Shown: piece after piece, positions 54,518 through 63,029 of the stretch
How positions within the stretch are numbered: position 1 is the first letter of the stretch
How the letters are laid out: each line of letters opens with the position of its first letter
Source of the DNA: Candidatus Brocadia sp.
GTDB lineage: Bacteria > Planctomycetota > Brocadiia > Brocadiales > Brocadiaceae
Assembly: GCA_013360945.1 (NCBI GenBank)
Contig: JABWAQ010000006.1
Coordinates: 1 to 63,134 of the forward strand
Direction: 5' to 3'
Length of the DNA: 63,134 bases
Program-made: the position numbers and the translations under genes
The notes under the pieces: generated by a model
What the model saw: only the letters and a program-made list of their open reading frames with translations
The model's database searches: none
What the model was told of the DNA's origin: nothing

Positions 54518-54930
54518 TTTGTTAATCTCGTTGCTAACTGATTCAGGGTTTTTTCGGTTTTCTTTGGTCTTAATTTGCACTCAAACACGGTAAAGACCTT
54601 CCAGCCAAGTTTTTTTAATTTCCTAATGTTTTCAGCATCAAGCTGCTTATTCCGGTTAATCTTCTCAATCCACCATTTTGTCCGTGTTTTTGGTACCACA
54701 AAATATTTGCAGCCTTCATGGCCATGCCAGAAACAGCCGTGAACAAATATAACCGTTTTATATTTTGGAAGGACAAGGTCTGGCTTGCCAAGTAGCGTTT
54801 TATCATAGAGTTTATACCGAAAACCGTTTCCAAAAAGGAATTTTCTGACCATGATTTCCGGCTTTGTGTCCTTACTCCTGATCATGGACATATTATAACT
54901 TCTGGTTTTCCTGTTGTGAACATCTGCCAT
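54514..54930 (-). CDS. vsr: Very short patch repair endonuclease
   Basis: 138 residues from the canonical start MADVHNRKTRSYNMSMIRSK; an in-frame upstream ATG (54966) adds 12 residues. Vsr motifs include GKPDLVLPKYKTVIFVHGCFW with the catalytic Asp, and HGHEGC zinc-type residues. It nicks 5' of T in T:G mismatches and pairs with the overlapping methylase gene. Confidence 0.93.
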   Translation of the reverse strand: MADVHNRKTRSYNMSMIRSKDTKPEIMVRKFLFGNGFRYKLYDKTLLGKPDLVLPKYKTVIFVHGCFWHGHEGCKYFVVPKTRTKWWIEKINRNKQLDAENIRKLKKLGWKVFTVFECKLRPKKTEKTLNQLATRLTK

Positions 54931-55280
54931 AAGTTTTGATTCTTGTTTCAAAAAACTATCAAACAAAGTTTTCTGAGGCTATTTACCCCATAGAATTTGC
55001 GGTGTCTGTCCGGTGAACTTTCACTTTGATAATCCGAATTTTTTGCGAACTGTTTCAACCGTTTTAGTCCGTCCAGCCTTGCTATCAGCAAGTCCCGCTT
55101 CGATTGATTGACGAACATAAATTTCATGCATCAAATCGTCCCAAGTTGAATTTTCCGACGATGATCTCCAGTTTCCCGCCTGCATGTTGGGCAGGTGTGC
55201 CCTTGCTCCCGATCATGGGCATATTATACCTTCTCTGCCAAAGTTTTAGTGCTAAGTGCCAAAAACTTTGATAGTATATT
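54931..55280. other. Spacer with vsr-like and antitoxin remnants
   Basis: At about 55205-55270 there is a degraded second copy of the vsr 5' region (CTCCCGATCATGGGCATATT parallels the real gene). A small antitoxin-like ORF lies at 55021-55185. Confidence 0.6.
55021..55185 (-). CDS. Small antitoxin-like protein
   Basis: 54 codons, too short for normal calling. The encoded WDDLMHEIYVRQSIEAGLAD followed by SKAGRTKTVETVRKKFGL resembles short addiction-module antitoxins that pair with PIN or ParE toxins. No Shine-Dalgarno sequence is seen and the start lies in vsr-derived sequence, so it could be a fragment. No intact toxin is adjacent. Confidence 0.5.
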   Translation of the reverse strand: MQAGNWRSSSENSTWDDLMHEIYVRQSIEAGLADSKAGRTKTVETVRKKFGLSK

Positions 55281-55598
55281 TCATCTCTTTTTCAAGACCA
55301 CCCGTGACTTTCTCATCATTTCCTTATCAAAACTTATAAGCTCTGCATTATACTCCTTTGCTACCTGAACCACCAAAGCATCCATCCCTCTAAGACCTGT
55401 CTTTGCTGCAATCTCTGCCGCTTCTTCTGCCGGGATTTTATCCCATTTTGATGATACTTTTTCTCCCAGCAGCTTCCATTTATTTAATTTGTGCTTTGTT
55501 CTGTGTGTTTTTTTTATTTCCAGAAGAATTACTTCTTTTTTGATTTCCTTTATTTCATTAATTAAATTGGATAGTTTATTTTTTAAAGTTGTGGACAT
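55281..55598 (-). CDS. PIN-domain toxin fragment fused to an antitoxin-like N-terminus
   Basis: 105 residues. The C-terminal ~45 (TGLRGMDALVVQVAKEYNAE, then LISFDKEM) are the last part of a VapC-type PIN domain. The first PIN acids are missing. The N-terminal ~60 are Lys-rich and helical and include KWKLLGEKVSSKWDKIP, which looks like the tail of a VapB-type antitoxin. An internal deletion joining antitoxin and toxin would explain it. Probably non-functional as a nuclease. Confidence 0.6.
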   Translation of the reverse strand: MSTTLKNKLSNLINEIKEIKKEVILLEIKKTHRTKHKLNKWKLLGEKVSSKWDKIPAEEAAEIAAKTGLRGMDALVVQVAKEYNAELISFDKEMMRKSRVVLKKR

Positions 55599-55790
55599 AA
55601 TTGAATTCTCCCTAATTTTATTTACTCTCTTTGGTCTTTAACATTTCCTCTCTGTATGTATAAACCTTCTGCAGCATTTTCTCAACTAAATTCTAAATAT
55701 TGCTGTTGAGTTGAGAATAAACAGAGTTATGGATTTTTTGAAAATTATTCTTGTCTATCCGTGCAAATTCGTGGCTAAACAGCAATATCT

Positions 55791-56819
55791 CTAAACATTT
55801 AAAATAACCTTCCCGCACTTCCCATCCTTCATAAGTTTCATGCCCTTTTCATAGTCTTTCAAAGGAAACTGGTGGGTAATGATTGGACTTGGATCGACAA
55901 GCCCTGTGGACAAGAAACGTGAGGTCTTGTACCAGGTAGAAAATATCTTTCGGCCTGTTATCCCATAAATGCGGATCTTTTTGAAGATGATGTCCTTGTT
56001 CAAGTCTATATTGACACGTCTCTCATAAATGCCCAAAATAGAAATTCTCCCTCCAGGCGTAATAGCCTTTAATCCCTGATTCAGCGCCTGGTTATTACCG
56101 GAAAATTCAAGAACAACGTCCGCTCCGTTATTTTTCGTTGCTTCCATGACAGTTTGTGTAACATCCTGCCTTCTGGGATTAACGGCTATATGCGCCCCCA
56201 TCTTTTTGCCGATAGCAAGCCGGTAATTGTTGGGATCGGAGACGATGATCAGTGATGCGCCGCAGGCTTTGGCAATGCCGGTGGCAAAGAGTCCAATCGG
56301 TCCTGCCCCGAGGATTAAGACCGTCTTCGCCGCGACGTCCTCAGCCAGGACGGTATCAACGGCGTTCCCAAAGGGTTCCTGGATAGTTGCCCATTCATCC
56401 GGAATTTTTTCATCGTTTTTCCACAAGACATGCTCGGGGAGGACAAGGTACTCGCCAAAGGTGCCGTCATGATCGACGCCTAATAATTTGGAATTCATGC
56501 AGACCTCGGAATACCCGTTATTACACTGGTAGCAGTGCCCACAGGTAAGATGACTTTCGGCAGAAACCTGGTCACCCGGCTTTACCAGCGTCACTTCGCT
56601 TCCAGTCTTTGTTACAGTACCAACGAACTCATGACCGATAATACGTGGAGGTGTGAAGCGGTGTTGCGCCCAGCGTGTCCAGTCATAGATGTGCACATCT
56701 GTACCGCAGATTGAGGCAATCCTGACCTTGATGAGCACGTCTCCTGACCCCATCTTTGGAGCAGGCACATCGATATATTCCATACCCCTGGTGCGTTTTG
56801 TTTTAACAACGGCCTTCAT
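55791..56819 (-). CDS. tdh: L-threonine 3-dehydrogenase
   Basis: Zinc- and NAD-dependent medium-chain dehydrogenase (342 aa) oxidising threonine to 2-amino-3-ketobutyrate, the substrate of Kbl. Catalytic zinc region CGTDVHIYDW, GHEFVG, the structural zinc cysteines in CGHCYQCNNGYSEVC and the NAD loop GAGPIGL are present. The Tdh-typical length and WxxWA region agree. It is separated from kbl by the island at 48.5-55.6 kb. Confidence 0.95.
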   Translation of the reverse strand: MKAVVKTKRTRGMEYIDVPAPKMGSGDVLIKVRIASICGTDVHIYDWTRWAQHRFTPPRIIGHEFVGTVTKTGSEVTLVKPGDQVSAESHLTCGHCYQCNNGYSEVCMNSKLLGVDHDGTFGEYLVLPEHVLWKNDEKIPDEWATIQEPFGNAVDTVLAEDVAAKTVLILGAGPIGLFATGIAKACGASLIIVSDPNNYRLAIGKKMGAHIAVNPRRQDVTQTVMEATKNNGADVVLEFSGNNQALNQGLKAITPGGRISILGIYERRVNIDLNKDIIFKKIRIYGITGRKIFSTWYKTSRFLSTGLVDPSPIITHQFPLKDYEKGMKLMKDGKCGKVILNV

Positions 56820-57204
56820 GAGGAATACGCCTTTCTGTTATTGCCCATCTCTTTTGTTTTAAAAGGGGCACTGGTCGCAGTGCCCATACATTCCTTACCC
56901 ACGGCGGGTTTGCAACCTGGACCTTGTGTTTTGTCCGCCAACAGCATCAGGGTATTTGTGCCGGACAGGTGTATCAGACGTTTGGGTGGCACGGACAAAC
57001 CCTGTTTGTCCGTGCCTGGCATAAACAAAGACGCTGTGAATGATCAACAACACAAGACAGACAAATGATCTTTAGCATATTAAACTTGTTTTAGAAAGAA
57101 GATTTGCGATTTACAACCCTGAACATCTTTTGCGTTTTCATTGCATTTTCGCGTTCTTGCAGGCACGGACAAGCGGGGCTTGTCCATGCCGCCCGCCCCA
57201 GAGT
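56820..57204. repeat. Spacer with two palindromes
   Basis: Palindromes at 56988-57016 (GGCACGGACAAAC / GTTTGTCCGTGCC) and 57162-57190 (GGCACGGACAAG / CTTGTCCATGCC), same family as 22738-22761. No gene. Confidence 0.75.
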
Positions 57205-57425
57205 TTGTCAGGGGTGTATTCCCAATTTTTTGCAAAAAAAATGAACGAACGGCATAACCGGGTATATCGTATAAAATTGTAACGGCAAGGCGTGCCTTGC
57301 CATATGGAGTAGGGTGGGCATCGCCCACCAAAAAATAGGCAACGTGGACGAGATGTTTAGTGGGCGATGACCACCCTACCAGGTTAACCAGATTTACAAA
57401 AAATCGGGAATGCATCCATTTAGAG
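57205..57425. mobile_element. MITE-like element, complete copy (~215 bp)
   Basis: Terminal inverted repeats: left GGTGTATTCCCAATTTTTTG, right end reverse-complements to GGATGCATTCCCGATTTTTT. Inside is a long hairpin around GGTGGGCATCGCCCACC. It has no open frame. Other copies are at 24633-24760 (right part) and 63030-63134 (left part, cut by the window end). It is non-autonomous; the transposase family is not known. Confidence 0.85.
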
Positions 57426-57532
57426 CGAGCAGATGGTGCAATAATCGCAATCAATGAGCGGGGCGCTTTATTGACAGCTTCCGCTTTCATATCTTCTTTC
57501 TCAGATATTTCTCCCGGAATTGCCTTCTTCAT
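57426..57532 (-). pseudogene. 5' stump of a small gene disrupted by the MITE
   Basis: The ATG at 57532 has a good AAAGGAGA ribosome site. The first ~38 residues (KKAIPGEISEKEDMKAEAVN ...) lie outside the MITE, and the frame then runs through the element. The original C-terminus is lost. No family recognised. Confidence 0.45.
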
Positions 57533-57764
57533 AAAATCTCCTTTCATGCTTTGTAGCTTGACAATGCGTATTTTACCTTGTCGTTCGGTATGAATCAAAA
57601 TCAAAACACGTCCTTTTGCCGGTGCAATCCCACAGCGGGTTCGTAACCCGAACCCAGAAATTTGTCGGCGAATCCGGACGTATTCTCGTTGACCGCCTCC
57701 CGCGGTTTGGGAAGGGGTAATAATTTAGTTTTTTGAAAATTCTCTACATGAATAACCTCGTCTT

Positions 57765-57793
57765 GTAGGGGCAGGTTTGAAACCTGCCCCTAC
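57765..57793. repeat. GTAG-CTAC palindrome
   Basis: Perfect inverted repeat GTAGGGGCAGGTTT / AAACCTGCCCCTAC that interrupts the transposase remnant. Confidence 0.9.
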
Positions 57794-57799
57794 GCAGCA

Positions 57800-58137
57800 G
57801 GCAATACGTTGTTTTTGTTGAAATATTTTCACGCGGACTTTCTCCCTCGCCTCAATCCACGCCTTGCCCTTCTGCGCCAGGGAATAATCCTCTCCCATCA
57901 GATCGTCTGGTGCGCTCCGCATGCACCACTCACGATGGAAACGAAATTCGCTTCCCGGTCATCCGAAAATAATGCCAGTTGTCCTGGCTGATGTTCTTTA
58001 CCCGACACCGCCTCTATCGTCCGAACCCACCCCGCGCGTTGGTTGTCATTGAGTTCTCCCAAAGAGAGAACCTGCCGTTGTACCACTCTTCTCCCGCTGA
58101 CCTTGCGGTCTTCCCATTTTCATCATGAAACTCAGCC
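57800..58137 (-). pseudogene. IS1634/IS4-type transposase remnant with internal deletion
   Basis: Frames on the minus strand encode KNGKTARSAGEEW, VLSLGELNDNQRAGWVRTIE and, after a frame change, LMGEDYSLAQKGKAWIEARE. The first two match the N-terminus of IS1634-like transposases and the third an internal segment, so most of the gene between and after them is gone. The 3' side is cut by a palindrome. Confidence 0.7.
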
Positions 58138-58887
58138 TCACATTTGTTCAGCCCTGTCTGCATCTGTCTTCTCAGATGGCCAGTAATAGGCATCTGGGGT
58201 AGGACGGGCGCCGAAGATGGCTGTGCCGATGCGCACCATGTTTGCACCTTCCTCGATTGCAATCCGATAATCGCCCGACATACCCATGGAAAGGTATTTC
58301 ATCTGCACCCGGTCGACGCCCTCTTTGATAACATTGTCATAAATCTCTTTTAACATCTTAAAACACGTGCGGATTTTTACCTCGTCTTTAGTAAAAAGTC
58401 CGATGGTCATAAGCCCGCGTACTTTTAATGTATCGTATCTTGCAGTCTGCTTGATCAATGAAACCGCCGCCTCCGGCGCGACGCCATATTTGCTCTCCTC
58501 ATGTGAGGTGTTGACCTGGATCAAAATATCCAGGGAACGGCCTTCCTGCTGGAGCCGCTGATCCAATTTCTCAACCAGATGCAACCGGTCAACGGAATGA
58601 ATCATGTCCGCAAATGTCAGGACGTCCTTGACCTTATTGGTCTGCAGGTGTCCGATAAAATGCCATTCTGCATCCTCGTCTTTTAATACCTTGTATTTTT
58701 TCATGGCCTCCTGCACCTTGTTTTCTCCAATAATAAGCCCACCGGCCTTAATGGCTTCACGTATGCGTTCCGGTTCAACGGTCTTGGTAGCCATTACCAG
58801 GATAATATCCTCCGGCCTTTTGCCCGCCTTTACGGCAGCACGAGCAATGTTCTGTTTTACCTGTTCCAGGTTTTCTTTAATTGACAT
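58138..58887 (-). CDS. YggS-family PLP homeostasis protein
   Basis: 249 residues from ATG 58887, which follows a strong AGGAGG site; longer frames lack one. It is a PLP-binding TIM barrel of the YggS/PROSC family, binding pyridoxal phosphate at Lys in ATKTVEPERIREA, with GENKVQEA, HFIGHLQTNK, VNTSHEESK and GLMTIG. It has no known catalytic activity and keeps PLP pools and amino-acid levels balanced. In the genome context it stands alone, divergent from the FN3-like gene. Confidence 0.93.
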   Translation of the reverse strand: MSIKENLEQVKQNIARAAVKAGKRPEDIILVMATKTVEPERIREAIKAGGLIIGENKVQEAMKKYKVLKDEDAEWHFIGHLQTNKVKDVLTFADMIHSVDRLHLVEKLDQRLQQEGRSLDILIQVNTSHEESKYGVAPEAAVSLIKQTARYDTLKVRGLMTIGLFTKDEVKIRTCFKMLKEIYDNVIKEGVDRVQMKYLSMGMSGDYRIAIEEGANMVRIGTAIFGARPTPDAYYWPSEKTDADRAEQM

Positions 58888-59024
58888 ACGTCCTCCTAAA
58901 AATTTGTTGCGTTTGATGTTTAAACCATGTACTTTAACTGTATAATAAATCAGGAATGGCATTTAATCAAGAAATCACGAGAGAATCAGTTAGATATCTT
59001 GAGAATTTTAGACGGGGAGGGATT

Positions 59025-60905
59025 ATGAGAGGCATTCCGTTTAGCATTATCTTATTTGCAAGGCTGGTATTTATATCAGGTTCCTCTTGCTGCATCGGGG
59101 TTTTGTTCTTATTCAGTATGGTATTGATTCCTGAACAGTTTGCATACGGTTCATACCCGCTGGACAAAGAAAATATAGGCGGTTCTTACCTAAAAAGCCA
59201 GTTGCAAATGCCAAACTATGATAGCCGGATAAACAACGATCGAAATCGGGGAACCATTGCCCTGAATCAGAATCATAGGCCATGGGCTTGGTTATACGCT
59301 CAAAATACGCAATCAGAAGATTATGAACTCCGAACTTTAGTTTACGAGCTTCAAGCCGGCGCTAACGCACCTACAGCAACAACCAGTTCCGCTTCGAATG
59401 TATCATATAATTCGGCAACGTTACAGGGAACGGTAAATGCGCATGGGTTGTCAACAACCGCATGGTTTCAATACAGAATTGTCAATGGGCCGTCGAAGAA
59501 CACATTTTCAACACAAACGGTAATCGGGGCGAGCGATACGGAAGTAGATATCGGGGTAATTGAGCTGCTTCCAGGAACAACCTATTACTATAGAATTGTT
59601 GCAAGGAATGATGCCGGCACCACGTATGGAAGTGAAATGTCATTTACTACTACTGATATGCATGCACGCCTTACAACGGAAATAACCCCGCCCACCGGTT
59701 CCATAAATATCAACAACGGAGCTTATTGCGCCAACTCTTTGACCGTTACGGCAAACCTTTCTGCCACGGATAACACCGGTGTTACCGGTTATTATCTCTC
59801 TGCGGACGCTACGCCGCCTTCCCGATATACAACCGGCTGGACGTCAACAACACCAACTCTCAACTATAAAGAAGATGTTTCCTATACCCTAAGTGATGGC
59901 GATGGCAGGAATACGGTATATGCCTGGTTTAAGGATGCCTCCGGGAACATATCAGACACAGCCAGCGCTTCTATTGTTGTAGATACAACCCCTCCGACAA
60001 TCGCTATTACCGACCCAACATCAGACCAAACCTATACGACGACAAGCGGCACGATAAGTATCAGAGGCAGCGCTTCAGACGATATAAATGAAATAACCAG
60101 CGTAGTGTGGATTAATAACGAGGAAAGGAGCAAAACAGAAAGAAAGACCATCGGCTGGACCATACCAAATATAGATTTAGTAAAGGGAGATAATGTCATC
60201 ACCGTGACGGCAGCGGATAGCATGGGTAACGCAGGAACAACCACAATAACAATAACCTACGCAGAGGCCAATAATTCCCCTGCAGTAACAACGGGACCTG
60301 CAACGAGTATAACAACTGACATGGCTACCCTGAGTGGGGTGGTAAATGCCATAGGGTTGCCAACTACAGCGTGGTTTCAATACGGCACGAGCAGCGAACA
60401 TTACAGCGGCGTATCATCAATACAAAACATAGAAGACGTCTTGCGTGATGTGCCGGTAAGCGACCGGATAAGCGGACTGCAAACGGGAACGGCGTACTAT
60501 TACCGGCTTGCTGCACAAAACAGCGCCGGCATTTCTTACGGAGATGAAATGACCTTTAACACCTTACCACCGAAAGGCAGGATTTATGGAAGTGTAGTGT
60601 CCTTTGTGAAAGGTGAGCCTGCTGAGTCTGTGAGATTACGGCTCAAAGGGACAAAGGCCAGGAAAAAGGCTTTCAAGGTGACATTCTCTGACGCAAATGG
60701 ATTTTTAGAATTTGAAGATTTAGATGCAGATACCTACGATATCTCGGCAATAAAAGCAGATTTCAAGAGTGCCAGTCAGACGGTAGCGCTTGAAGAAGGC
60801 GAGGAAAAAAAGATCGAAATTAAATTGAGAAAAATAAAAAAAGAAGATCAGGCAGGAGATTTAAAAACCGATCAACCGAAGGCAACCCAAACTCCAAAAT
60901 TATAG
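59025..60905 (+). CDS. Exported multi-domain FN3/Ig-like surface protein
   Basis: 626 residues from ATG 59025 (GGGAGGGA site). A signal peptide spans ~residues 1-40. It then has repeated beta-sandwich modules: FN3-like units with GLSTTAWFQYR or GLPTTAWFQYG and GTTYYYRIVARNDAGT or GTAYYYRLAAQNSAGI, a bacterial Ig-like stretch (DTTPPTIAITDP), and a final CarboxypepD-regulatory-like domain (GRIYGSVVSFVKGEP). The C-terminal tail is Lys/Glu-rich without a cell-wall signal. It is probably an extracellular or outer-surface structural or adhesive protein. Confidence 0.82.
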   Translation: MRGIPFSIILFARLVFISGSSCCIGVLFLFSMVLIPEQFAYGSYPLDKENIGGSYLKSQLQMPNYDSRINNDRNRGTIALNQNHRPWAWLYAQNTQSEDYELRTLVYELQAGANAPTATTSSASNVSYNSATLQGTVNAHGLSTTAWFQYRIVNGPSKNTFSTQTVIGASDTEVDIGVIELLPGTTYYYRIVARNDAGTTYGSEMSFTTTDMHARLTTEITPPTGSININNGAYCANSLTVTANLSATDNTGVTGYYLSADATPPSRYTTGWTSTTPTLNYKEDVSYTLSDGDGRNTVYAWFKDASGNISDTASASIVVDTTPPTIAITDPTSDQTYTTTSGTISIRGSASDDINEITSVVWINNEERSKTERKTIGWTIPNIDLVKGDNVITVTAADSMGNAGTTTITITYAEANNSPAVTTGPATSITTDMATLSGVVNAIGLPTTAWFQYGTSSEHYSGVSSIQNIEDVLRDVPVSDRISGLQTGTAYYYRLAAQNSAGISYGDEMTFNTLPPKGRIYGSVVSFVKGEPAESVRLRLKGTKARKKAFKVTFSDANGFLEFEDLDADTYDISAIKADFKSASQTVALEEGEEKKIEIKLRKIKKEDQAGDLKTDQPKATQTPKL

Positions 60906-61093
60906 CATTACTTTGTTAAAAAACGTGTAAAAAAAATATTTTTAAGTCATAGGTTGCGTCTCGCACAACCTATGACTTTTCAATGCTTTATGACTGTTTT
61001 TATGCTTGACATATTCCTTCCCTCTTTCCCCTTCTTGCGAAGGAGGGGAAAGAGGGGTGGTTATAGAACTTGTTCACATTCCACGTAATTCCA
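60906..61093. other. Spacer with GC-rich inverted repeat
   Basis: Inverted repeat CCCTCTTTCCCC ... GGGGAAAGAGGG at about 61019-61057 between convergent genes, a likely bidirectional transcription stop. Also GTTGCGTC/GGTTGTGC hairpin near 60955. Confidence 0.55.
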
Positions 61094-61693
61094 CTAACTA
61101 CCTGTCGCTTTGTCTTCGTCGGATGTATTCATCTGTTTCCCTATAGAAAACGCCTTGCCCAGGCACTTACCAATCCCGTAATATGCACGGACCTCCGGCG
61201 CATACAAAAAAGGACGTAGCTTTTCTATATCGATTGTCCCGCTGTCTCCAAACATAGATTCCTCAGCCTTGACATCCATAATTTCACCAATAAACTGGGT
61301 GTGCAATCCTATTTCAAGTGTGTGCGTGAGTTTGCACTCCAGAATGAGAGGAAATTCTCTGATATAAGGGGCATCCACAAGGTCACTTTTAACAGGAGTG
61401 AGTTTTGTTACGGAAAACTTGTCCGCCTTGGCTCCTGATGCAACACCAAAATAATCCGCCTCCTTTACATAGGCCTCAGAAGGAATGTTTATGGTAAATG
61501 CCTTTCGTTCCACAATGTTGCCATAGGTATATGTGGCCTTCCTGACTGAAATTGCCACGCACGGCGGGCTAGAACAGCAAAGACCTCCCCAGGCAACGTT
61601 CATGGCATTAGGTTTTCCAGACTTATCATACGTTCCCACAATAAAGACCGGAGTTGGATATACGATGGTCTTTGCACCCAGAGACTTTTTCAT
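61094..61693 (-). CDS. Flavin reductase family protein
   Basis: 199 residues from ATG 61693 (AGGAGCGG site). FMN-binding split-barrel fold of the flavoredoxin/flavin reductase type, with [32 protein letters not shown], and a C-terminal [19 protein letters not shown]. Such proteins carry FMN and reduce flavins or transfer electrons in anaerobes. It stands alone. Confidence 0.88.
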   Translation of the reverse strand: MKKSLGAKTIVYPTPVFIVGTYDKSGKPNAMNVAWGGLCCSSPPCVAISVRKATYTYGNIVERKAFTINIPSEAYVKEADYFGVASGAKADKFSVTKLTPVKSDLVDAPYIREFPLILECKLTHTLEIGLHTQFIGEIMDVKAEESMFGDSGTIDIEKLRPFLYAPEVRAYYGIGKCLGKAFSIGKQMNTSDEDKATGS

Positions 61694-61721
61694 GATCAAC
61701 CGCTCCTTATATTTATAATAT

Positions 61722-61866
61722 TGCTGAGTAAAATCTTCCTTTTTTAGCAAGTTTTTCACAACCCCCTTCATCCCCTTTTCGTTCGACCGAGTGCTCACGA
61801 CAAAGCCTACGGGGGAACTCTGAAATCCCCCTTAGTAAAGAGGGATTTCGGGGGTTGTTTCTTTAA
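61722..61866. repeat. About 150-bp dispersed repeat (inverted copy of 17553-17703)
   Basis: Matches the element upstream of mlaE in reverse complement through GAGTAAAATCTTCCTTTTT, CCCCTTTTCGTTCGAC and AAATCCCCCTTAGTAAAG. Confidence 0.85.
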
Positions 61867-61940
61867 CCATGTGTTTTGGTTGCGGCAAAGCCGCGCCAGG
61901 ATATTGCCAATCTGGTACGATAGAGTTATTTGTTAATTTC

Positions 61941-62369
61941 TTATTTATCAGCGGGGCTTTCATGAAGGTGTCTTTCCTTTCGTTCTGGTTCCTGTATCTC
62001 CGGTTTCACTACAAAGGGAAAGACCACAAAAAACACGCTTACGACAACAAAAATCGTGACAATAATGCGCCTTGCAACCCCCCCGCCAATGAGTCTGCCG
62101 TAGATTGACCATATCATCTTCCAGTGGAGGATGATATGAAGCGCCAGGAAACCCAGGAATACAAAGGCTGTGATCAGATGAATCGTGCCCCATTGATGAC
62201 GGTCCATTCCAAACAGGAATAATTCTACTTTTCTTCCATATACGGCCCAGGTATCCTTACCGGGTAACAGTATAAACTTCATCAGAAACCCGATCCCCGT
62301 CATTGCCATCACACAGAGGAACATCAGGGCATCGATTACCAGATTTACTCTTGATTTATCCATAGTCAT
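61941..62369 (-). CDS. DUF4405 membrane protein (cytochrome b-like fold)
   Basis: 142 residues, three to four membrane helices. The block HQWGTIHLITAFVFLGFLAL followed by HIILHW fits the DUF4405 domain, in which spaced histidines on helices could coordinate haem b as in other small membrane cytochromes. The C-terminal tail is polar. It may act in quinone or periplasmic electron transfer, but the partner is unknown. The exported protein gene 62507-62965 lies upstream on the same strand. Confidence 0.82.
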   Translation of the reverse strand: MTMDKSRVNLVIDALMFLCVMAMTGIGFLMKFILLPGKDTWAVYGRKVELFLFGMDRHQWGTIHLITAFVFLGFLALHIILHWKMIWSIYGRLIGGGVARRIIVTIFVVVSVFFVVFPFVVKPEIQEPERKERHLHESPADK

Positions 62370-62392
62370 CTAATCTTTATTTCTGAAAATTT

Positions 62393-62419
62393 GTAGGGAC
62401 AGGGCAACCCTGCCACTAC
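62393..62419. repeat. GTAG-CTAC palindrome
   Basis: Arms GTAGGGACAGGG / CCCTGCCACTAC with one mismatch, between the two membrane/exported protein genes. Confidence 0.75.
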
Positions 62420-62506
62420 ATAAATGTGTGGAATTTTCAAAGTAGTGGTGGTAGAGCTATGAGCCCCGCTTCGCTTTGCAAATAAAAAAAGTCGATGGAT
62501 GTCTCG

Positions 62507-62965
62507 TTAACGCCTTCGCCAGCCGCTCCATAACGGGAAACCCTCTTTATTCCGAAGCTTCAGTATTTCTTCACCTTTTCTTACTTCAGCGGCAATGATG
62601 ACCGGTTTGCCTTCCAGGGTGACCCTTGAGCCTGTAACCTCAACCTTATCCTTTGGCTCTATCTTCGTGTCCTGATTTTCAATGTACCAGCCTGGACCTA
62701 AATGGACCGAAATGGTTTCTTTGTCCGCTTTCACCATCAGATGCACCCCATAGCACATCCCTTTCATCGGGGTAATGATATCCACGCTGACCACTTCTCC
62801 GCTGATGGTCTCAACGGTTTTGGGGTCATATATCTTGTTGTACGGAGCGCCTATTCCCCAGCCACCGCCTCCCCGCCATTGCATTCCTTGTTGGGCAAAT
62901 GACTGACTCATACAAAGAATACTCAACAAGGAAATTGCTCCTATCCATACTCCAATCTTCCTCAT
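62507..62965 (-). CDS. Exported small beta-rich (OB-fold-like) protein
   Basis: 152 residues with a clear signal peptide ending at SFAQQ. After a Gly/Trp-rich linker comes a beta pattern (SGEVVSVDIITP, GVHLMVKADKETISVHLGPG, DKVEVTGSRVTLEGKPVI) resembling small OB-fold exported proteins of the DUF5666 or MamX-associated kind. It could be an accessory to a periplasmic redox system. No catalytic motif is seen. Confidence 0.65.
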   Translation of the reverse strand: MRKIGVWIGAISLLSILCMSQSFAQQGMQWRGGGGWGIGAPYNKIYDPKTVETISGEVVSVDIITPMKGMCYGVHLMVKADKETISVHLGPGWYIENQDTKIEPKDKVEVTGSRVTLEGKPVIIAAEVRKGEEILKLRNKEGFPLWSGWRRR

Positions 62966-63029
62966 GTTCTTCTCCTTTCCAATAACAAGCTGTTCAGTTC
63001 ACACTATCCAACAAAAAACGTTGTTTTGT

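Noticed and set aside
57080..57604. 174-aa minus-strand ORF
   Set aside because: Most of it is translated MITE and palindrome sequence; only the first ~38 codons from 57532 could be real.
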